16,081 nt of DNA, from the NCBI GenBank assembly GCA_009921765.1, contig RFXC01000086.1:1-16081 (forward strand). Reading direction: 5' to 3'. A program made the position numbers and the translations under genes. The notes beneath the pieces are model-generated. The model saw nothing but the letters and a program-made list of their open reading frames with translations, searched no databases and was not told the DNA's origin. This document shows, piece by piece, positions 11,401-16,081 of this stretch; position 1 is the stretch's first letter, and each line of letters opens with the position of its first letter. This DNA comes from Betaproteobacteria bacterium (GTDB lineage Bacteria > Pseudomonadota > Gammaproteobacteria > Burkholderiales > Burkholderiaceae).

Positions 11401-11724
11401 TCAGCGACCGATCAGCGACTTGTCCCGGTGCTTGCGATCGTCCTCTGACTGCAGTAGCGAAGGCGGAGGCCGGTAGTCGGACGCAAGCAGCCAGGTGATG
11501 CCACAGCCTATCGTCAGCAGTGCCCAGAAGAGGAAAAAGCCTGCGGTGTAGGCGGCCTCGCGGCTGTCGGCCAGGTGAACGCCGACCACGACCAGTTCCT
11601 GCGGATCGATCATCGAAAAAAACACACCTTCGGCAAGCCCTGCCACCAGAAAGGCAGGCCAGAGCACCTGCATCATGAAACGACCAAAGCGACGGTCGCC
11701 GATCGGTTTCGGGTCGTCGTTCAT
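11401..11724 (-). CDS. Small two-helix membrane protein of unknown function at the end of the cco operon
   Basis: A 107-residue protein that I do not recognise as a named family. It has a short basic/acidic N-terminus, a hydrophobic segment at about 19-41, a short loop (containing SMIDPQEL), a second segment at about 62-84, and a charged soluble tail rich in Asp, Arg and Lys. The start ATG at 11724 is supported by AAGGAG (complement of 11730-11735) 5 bases upstream. It lies 34 bases downstream of ccoH on the same strand, as the last gene of the cluster, so it is likely co-transcribed with the cbb3 oxidase genes. It is not CcoS, which is shorter and has one helix. A role in oxidase assembly or stability is inference from position only. 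Confidence 0.75.
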   Translation of the reverse strand: MNDDPKPIGDRRFGRFMMQVLWPAFLVAGLAEGVFFSMIDPQELVVVGVHLADSREAAYTAGFFLFWALLTIGCGITWLLASDYRPPPSLLQSEDDRKHRDKSLIGR

Positions 11725-11758
11725 GGGGTCTCCTTCTGCGGGTGGAGGGTCGCCTGGC

Positions 11759-12310
11759 TCAGGAGCCAGCGGGCTTGCGCTGGACTGGTGCATGCACTGC
11801 GGTATCGGGTGTGAGCTCGATCGGTACGGTAAAGCTCGACACTGCCGCGAGCAGCCGCCACTGCCCGGTCCCATCGTCGATCTGCACCTGCCAGCGACCC
11901 TCCGCGGGCACGGCAAACGCGCCCAGCCAGCGGCCGTCGGCGCTTCGCTGCAGCCACAGCTGATGGTCGAGTTCGGCGCGCGTGGCGTGAATCAGGTGAA
12001 CACGGACTGCGTCGGGCAAGAGGGTGGCCTCGCTCGCTGCGCTGAGGGTGAGCGCAGCACGCTGGATGGCCGCATCAACCGTCAGCTTCGCGCGCAGGCC
12101 CAGTTCGGCAGAGCGCTGGTCGCGGGCCAGTGTCTGATTGATTGCCTTGCCCTGCTTGTAGTAGTCATCAACCACCAGGGAGTTGTTGCTGTGCGCGGCG
12201 ATCCACCATGTGAACCCGCCAGCGATGATGGCCGCAAACGGCGCAGCGAGCAGCAGCCACGGTTCGGGGTGGCGGAACCAGGGCTTGCTGGTGGCGAGTG
12301 ACGGAGTCAT
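11759..12310 (-). CDS. ccoH: cbb3 oxidase assembly protein CcoH (FixH)
   Basis: A 183-residue protein with one N-terminal membrane helix (about 18-40, WLLLAAPF...WWIAA) followed by the FixH hallmark VVDDYYKQGKAIN. A periplasmic beta-rich domain follows (GRWQVQIDDGTGQWRL). CcoH is needed for a stable cbb3 oxidase and interacts with the assembling complex in the inner membrane. The ATG at 12310 is preceded by GAGG (complement of 12318-12321). A competing ATG two bases upstream is in another frame. The gene starts 19 bases after the ccoG stop, in the same transcription unit. The C-terminus extends slightly beyond the beta domain with a Pro/Lys tail. Family assignment is clear. Confidence 0.93.
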   Translation of the reverse strand: MTPSLATSKPWFRHPEPWLLLAAPFAAIIAGGFTWWIAAHSNNSLVVDDYYKQGKAINQTLARDQRSAELGLRAKLTVDAAIQRAALTLSAASEATLLPDAVRVHLIHATRAELDHQLWLQRSADGRWLGAFAVPAEGRWQVQIDDGTGQWRLLAAVSSFTVPIELTPDTAVHAPVQRKPAGS

Positions 12311-12329
12311 GCATGGGCCTCGTTCAGGG

Positions 12330-13748
12330 TCAGCGGGGAATGAGGAAGGTTGATCGGGCGACGACGGTGTGGCCGGGTGAATCGACAGCCTCGACTTCAA
12401 AGCGGATCGGATGGGCGCCGGGTTGACCGAGTCCCGGCGCGAGGCGAACGCTGAGCGGTACGCGGCGCACCGCCGCACCGTCGACCTCGAACAGGGTTAG
12501 ACCCGAAAGCCCGATGCCCTCGATGCCGGATACCGCGACCCGGAAGCGGCGCGGCGACTCGGACGAATTCATGATCTGTAGCCCGAAGCTGTTTTCGATC
12601 ACACCGTCGTCAACGATCCGGCTCAACATTCGGTCGCGAATGATGTCGGCCTTGAATGGTGAGCGAACTGCGAGCGCGATACCGAGTGTGATCACGACGA
12701 GCCCGAGGATGGTTGAATAGATCACGACGCGCGGGCGGAGTACCCGGCGCCATATGGCTGTGCGGTCAAGCCCGGACTCGAGCGCCCGCGTGGTGGTGTA
12801 GCGGATCAGGCCACGCGGGTAGTCCATGCGGTCCATGACCTGATTGCAGCTGTCGATACAGGCGGCGCACCCTATGCATTCGTATTGCAGCCCCTTGCGG
12901 ATGTCGATACCGGTCGGGCACACCTCGACACAGATGCCGCAGTCGACGCAGCTGCCCAGCCCCAGCGCCTTGGGGTCGGCCTTGCGGGGGCGCGAGCCGC
13001 GAGGCTCACCGCGAGCGGCGTCGTAGGTAATGATGAGCGTATCGCGATCAAACATCGCGCTCTGAAACCGTGCGTAGGGACACATGTATTTGCAGACCTG
13101 CTCGCGCATGAAGCCCGCATTGCCCCACGTGGCAAACGAGTAGAACAGCACCCAGAACCATTCCCAGCCGCTCAGATCGAGCGCAGCCAGGTTGCCGATG
13201 AGGGTTCGGATCGGTGTGAAGTAGCCAACGAAGGTGATGCCGGTCCAGAGTGCAACGACCACCCATGCGAGATGACGGCTGCCGCGGCGCGCGATCTTCT
13301 GCAGGGTCCAGGGACTGCCGTCGAGCTTGATTCGCGCATTGCGGTCGCCCTCGATCGCGCGCTCTATCCACATGAACAGTTCGGTGTATACGGTCTGCGG
13401 GCAGGCATACCCGCACCAGAGCCGTCCCGCGACCGCAGTGAACAGGAACAGGGATAGAGCCGAGATGATCAGCAGACCCGTGAGATAGATGAAGTCCTGC
13501 GGATAGAGAACCAGCCCGAAAATGAAGAAGCGCCGGTCCTCCAGGGCGAACAGCACGGCGGGCCGGTCACCCCAGGAGAGCCACGGCAGCCCGTAGAAGA
13601 GGAGCTGTGTGACCCACACGAGGGCCCAGCGCCACGCGGCGAACCAGCCGGTGACTGCGCGGGGATGAATGCGCTTGCGGACCTCGAAGAGCGCGTGCTC
13701 GGCATTCGGTGGGCCAGGCTGCGCGACGGGTGGGACAGGATCACGCAC
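12330..13748 (-). CDS. ccoG: Cytochrome c oxidase accessory protein CcoG (FixG/RdxA), polyferredoxin
   Basis: A 472-residue membrane iron-sulfur protein. Several membrane helices occupy the first ~240 residues, including the conserved WCGYACPQTVYTELF (Cys112, Cys116). Two [4Fe-4S] ferredoxin motifs follow: Cys267-270-273-277 (CVDCGICVEVCP) and Cys291-294-297-301 (CIGCAACIDSC). One more helix lies around 345-365, and a C-terminal Ig-like domain ends the protein. CcoG proteins reduce Cu(II) to Cu(I) for delivery to the cbb3 oxidase, according to published work on the family. The start is GTG at 13748, 24 bases after the ccoP stop, with only a weak upstream Shine-Dalgarno. It sits between ccoP and ccoH as usual in proteobacteria. 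Length and motifs are complete. Confidence 0.96.
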   Translation of the reverse strand: MRDPVPPVAQPGPPNAEHALFEVRKRIHPRAVTGWFAAWRWALVWVTQLLFYGLPWLSWGDRPAVLFALEDRRFFIFGLVLYPQDFIYLTGLLIISALSLFLFTAVAGRLWCGYACPQTVYTELFMWIERAIEGDRNARIKLDGSPWTLQKIARRGSRHLAWVVVALWTGITFVGYFTPIRTLIGNLAALDLSGWEWFWVLFYSFATWGNAGFMREQVCKYMCPYARFQSAMFDRDTLIITYDAARGEPRGSRPRKADPKALGLGSCVDCGICVEVCPTGIDIRKGLQYECIGCAACIDSCNQVMDRMDYPRGLIRYTTTRALESGLDRTAIWRRVLRPRVVIYSTILGLVVITLGIALAVRSPFKADIIRDRMLSRIVDDGVIENSFGLQIMNSSESPRRFRVAVSGIEGIGLSGLTLFEVDGAAVRRVPLSVRLAPGLGQPGAHPIRFEVEAVDSPGHTVVARSTFLIPR

Positions 13749-13772
13749 GAACGCGTCGTCCGGGCCAGCCGT

Positions 13773-14690
13773 TCAGGGCTTTTGTGCCGCAGCGCTGCGA
13801 GACAGTCCCCAGACATAGGCGGCAAGCAGGTGGACCTTGCCTTCGCCGAGCGATTCCCTGAACGCCGGCATTTGCCCGCCCCGGCCCTTGTTGATGGACT
13901 CGATCACCGCAGCCACCCCGCCGCCATGCAGCCAGATTCGGTCGGCGAGGTTGGGTGCACCCAGCGCGGTATTGCCCTTGCCCTCGGCGCCGTGGCAGGC
14001 TGCACACACTTCGAACCGTGGCTTACCGAGTACGGCCTTGGTGGCGTCATGACCGCCGCCTGAAAGTGACATCACATAGTGCGCAAGATTTTCAACGTCG
14101 GCGGAGGATCCAACCGCCTGCGCCATGGGTGGCATCATGCCCTGCCGACCTTCTAGAATGGTTGTCCTGATGGCACCGGGCTCGCCTCCCCAGAGCCAGT
14201 CGGTGTCGGCAAGGTTGGGATAGCCCTTTGCGCCGCGCGCGTCGGCGCCATGACACTGCACGCAGTAAGTGAGATAGAGCCGCTCGCCAATGCCGCGTGC
14301 CTGCGGATCTGCCGCTACCTGCGCCAGGTCCTGCGAAAGAAACTTCTCGTAGAGCGGATCGGTCACCGCATTGAACTGCTTGACCTCGCGCTCGTATTGC
14401 TCGGCCTGCGACCAGCCGAGCGACCCTGCGTTGGCGCCCAGGCCCGGATAGAGCCAGAGATAGCCGAGCCCGAAGATGATCGTGAGCACAAAAAGGCCCA
14501 GCCACCAGCGTGGCAGCGGGTTGTTGAGTTCCTCGAGGTCTTCGTCCCAGCTGTGGCCGGTGGTGCCCACCTGCTGCCCTGGCGCCTTGCCGCGCGCCAT
14601 TGTGAGTGCAAGCCACAGGCAGAACACGATGGACACGATCGTGACGATCGAAATGTAAGGACCCCAGCCCGAGCCGATGAAATCAGCCAT
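13773..14690 (-). CDS. ccoP: cbb3-type cytochrome c oxidase subunit III (dihaem cytochrome c)
   Basis: A 305-residue subunit. Two N-terminal helices are visible (about 11-31 and 62-81), with the NPLPRWW segment leading into the second, a family hallmark. Two c-type haem sites follow: Cys143-Cys146-His147 (CVQCH) and Cys229-Cys232-His233 (CAACH). Each is followed by a Met-containing segment (MMPPM; GQMPAF) able to give the axial ligand. The protein passes electrons in the periplasm from cytochrome c toward CcoO and the catalytic CcoN. GGAGG (complement of 14700-14704) lies 9 bases before the ATG at 14690. The gene is preceded by ccoQ with a 32-base gap. The two-helix N-terminus is a normal CcoP variant. 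Confidence 0.97.
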   Translation of the reverse strand: MADFIGSGWGPYISIVTIVSIVFCLWLALTMARGKAPGQQVGTTGHSWDEDLEELNNPLPRWWLGLFVLTIIFGLGYLWLYPGLGANAGSLGWSQAEQYEREVKQFNAVTDPLYEKFLSQDLAQVAADPQARGIGERLYLTYCVQCHGADARGAKGYPNLADTDWLWGGEPGAIRTTILEGRQGMMPPMAQAVGSSADVENLAHYVMSLSGGGHDATKAVLGKPRFEVCAACHGAEGKGNTALGAPNLADRIWLHGGGVAAVIESINKGRGGQMPAFRESLGEGKVHLLAAYVWGLSRSAAAQKP

Positions 14691-14722
14691 TGTTCAGTTC
14701 CTCCGGTTTGATGGGCGCCGCA

Positions 14723-14863
14723 TCAGTCACGATCGGCAAACGGGATCTGTGCGGCGTCTTCGAAGCGCGAGCGCTGCGCCCGACTCCAGGCCCAGCCCAC
14801 GATGCCGGCAAAAATGGCAAGGCTTACAGCGGCGACGACGCCGCGCAGGGTGTTGATATCCAT
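14723..14863 (-). CDS. ccoQ: cbb3 oxidase small subunit CcoQ (FixQ)
   Basis: A 46-residue protein between ccoO and ccoP. It begins MDINTLRGVVAAVSLAIFAG and continues IVGWAWSRAQRSRFEDAA, ending in PFADRD. A single membrane helix (about 6-25) is followed by a charged tail. The WAWSRxxxxxFxDAAxxPF pattern is the FixQ/CcoQ signature. CcoQ stabilises the CcoNOP complex. GGAG (complement of 14869-14872) stands 5 bases before the ATG at 14863. Spacing is 17 bases from the ccoO stop. At this length it is easily missed by automatic gene calling. Confidence 0.93.
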   Translation of the reverse strand: MDINTLRGVVAAVSLAIFAGIVGWAWSRAQRSRFEDAAQIPFADRD

Positions 14864-14880
14864 GGAGGCTCCGTGGCGGG

Positions 14881-15498
14881 CTAGCGGGCGCTGCGGATCG
14901 CGGTGCCGAGACCCTGCAGATAGGCGATCAGCGCATCAAGTTCCGAACGGTCCTTGAGCATTGCAGGTGCCTTTGCGATGTCTTCGTCGGAATAGGGGTG
15001 ACCAAGCGTTCGCAGCGCTGTCATCTTTTTCCTGATCATGCCGTCGTCGGCGGGCGTACGCGCGAGCCATGGATAACCGGGCATGTTCGACTCGGGCACC
15101 AGATCGCGCGGGTTGGTCATGTGCACGCGATGCCATTCATCGCTGTAGCGGCCACCCACCCGCGCGAGATCGGGGCCGGTGCGCTTGCTGCCCCACTGGA
15201 ACGGTCGGTCATAGACGAACTCACCTGCAACCGAGTAGTGGCCATAGCGCTCGGTTTCGGCGCGAAACGGCCTGATCATCTGAGAATGACAGTTGTAGCA
15301 GCCCTCGCGTACATAGATATCGCGGCCGGTGAGGGCGAGCGCATCATAGGGTTTGAGGCCTGCGATCGGCTCGGTGGTGGATTTCTGAAAAAAGAGCGGC
15401 ACGATCTCCACCAACCCGCCAAAGCTGATCGCAACAATGATCAATACGATCATCAGCGGCAGGTTCTTCTCGATTTTTGCGTGACTGAAGGCACTCAT
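14881..15498 (-). CDS. ccoO: cbb3-type cytochrome c oxidase subunit II (monohaem cytochrome c)
   Basis: A 205-residue subunit with one N-terminal membrane anchor (about 13-37, [25 protein letters not shown] in outline) and a single c-type haem site Cys67-Cys70-His71 ([13 protein letters not shown]). This is the diagnostic CcoO segment. [17 protein letters not shown] follows, with Met in SNMPGYPW as probable axial ligand. It shuttles electrons from CcoP to CcoN in the periplasm. The ATG at 15498 is preceded by GAGG (complement of 15507-15510) at 8 bases. It begins 13 bases after the ccoN stop, as expected for the operon. The stop is TAG. Complete and of normal length. Confidence 0.97.
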   Translation of the reverse strand: MSAFSHAKIEKNLPLMIVLIIVAISFGGLVEIVPLFFQKSTTEPIAGLKPYDALALTGRDIYVREGCYNCHSQMIRPFRAETERYGHYSVAGEFVYDRPFQWGSKRTGPDLARVGGRYSDEWHRVHMTNPRDLVPESNMPGYPWLARTPADDGMIRKKMTALRTLGHPYSDEDIAKAPAMLKDRSELDALIAYLQGLGTAIRSAR

Positions 15499-15511
15499 CG
15501 GCAGTTCCTCT

Positions 15512-16081
15512 TCAGGCGTGAGCGGCAAGCGCTGCGGGAATGGGGGCATCAACAGGCCTGGCACCGCGTATCGTCATCAGCATGTTGTAGAGCATCAGCG
15601 TCATGCCGGCCAGGTAGAGGAGGCCGCCCAGTACGCGCAGCGTCCAGTACGGATACGACGCCTTCACCGCTTCGACAAAGGCGTAGGTGAGCGTGCCGTC
15701 GGGGTTGGTGGCGCGCCACATCAGGCCCTGCGTCACGCCCGAGATCCAGAGCGCGGCGATATAGAGCACGATCCCGACGGTGGCCACCCAGAAGTGCACC
15801 TCGATCAGGCGCGTGCTGTACATCTGCGTGCGGCCGTAGAGGCGCGGCAGGAGGTAATAGATTGCCCCCATCGAGATGAAGCCCACCCAGCCAAGCGCGC
15901 CGGAGTGCACATGCCCGATGGTCCAGTCGGTGTAGTGCGAGAGCGCATTCACCGTCTTGATCGACATCATCGGGCCCTCGAAGGTGGACATGCCGTAGAA
16001 GGACAGCGACACCACGAGAAACTTGAGGATGGGGTCCTGACGCAATTTGTACCAGGCGCCCGACAGCGTCATGATGCCGTT
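15512..16081 (-). CDS. ccoN: cbb3-type cytochrome c oxidase subunit I, C-terminal part (5' end outside window)
   Basis: The last 189 residues of the catalytic subunit; the frame is open to the window edge. The segment [10 protein letters not shown] contains the His-x-His pair that ligates high-spin haem b3 and low-spin haem b in this family. It is preceded by [16 protein letters not shown], conserved in CcoN. Three or more further membrane helices follow, and the gene ends in an Ala-rich tail with TGA at 15512. CcoN reduces oxygen to water at a haem b3-CuB site and pumps protons; it has high oxygen affinity and supports respiration at low oxygen. The upstream promoter, where FNR/ANR sites usually sit, is outside this window. 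Confidence 0.97.
   Translation of the reverse strand, partial: NGIMTLSGAWYKLRQDPILKFLVVSLSFYGMSTFEGPMMSIKTVNALSHYTDWTIGHVHSGALGWVGFISMGAIYYLLPRLYGRTQMYSTRLIEVHFWVATVGIVLYIAALWISGVTQGLMWRATNPDGTLTYAFVEAVKASYPYWTLRVLGGLLYLAGMTLMLYNMLMTIRGARPVDAPIPAALAAHA

Noticed and set aside
11400..11419. Tandem 9-base repeat ATCAGCGAC
   Set aside because: It lies at the coding end of the small membrane protein, has only two short copies, and is best explained by chance.

Overview
This is a high-GC bacterial window, most likely from a betaproteobacterium of the order Burkholderiales. The evidence is the gene order dgt-gltB-gltD, the long form of GltB with its short propeptide, and a ccoN-O-Q-P-G-H cluster whose proteins read like betaproteobacterial homologues. 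This placement rests on recalled gene order and protein character; no search was run. I see no rRNA, tRNA, CRISPR array, insertion sequence or integrase. Coding density is very high.

Left part (1-7212, + strand): the C-terminal part of a dGTP triphosphohydrolase (dgt, cut by the window edge). A 308-base leader follows, and then both subunits of NADPH glutamate synthase (gltB, gltD), the GOGAT half of ammonium assimilation. The leader is the most interesting non-coding stretch. It holds an exact 11-base direct repeat flanking a nested hairpin, a second hairpin just upstream of the gltB ribosome binding site, and a possible small ORF ending 2 bases before the gltB start codon.

Middle part (7262-11390): an integral membrane acyltransferase-3 protein overlaps an amidase-signature hydrolase by 8 bases (+ strand). 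Convergent to the amidase is a MaoC-like hot-dog dehydratase (- strand). Divergent from that gene are an Hsp15-like S4 RNA-binding protein (hslR) and, overlapping it by 8 bases, an exported histidine-phosphatase-family protein. The 84-base divergent gap carries a perfect 6-base inverted repeat.

Right part (11401-16081, - strand): a cbb3-type cytochrome c oxidase operon read from right to left. It runs ccoN (5' end outside the window), ccoO, ccoQ (46 codons plus stop), ccoP, ccoG, ccoH and a 107-residue two-helix membrane protein of unknown function. CcoN, CcoO and CcoP form the high-affinity terminal oxidase used at low oxygen. CcoG and CcoH serve its copper supply and assembly. The promoter of this operon and the usual ccoI/ccoS genes are not in the window.

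Most of the window is conserved housekeeping and respiratory content. I found no convincing new defence, mobile or biosynthetic system. The best candidates for something undescribed are the structured gltB leader and the small membrane protein ending the cco operon.
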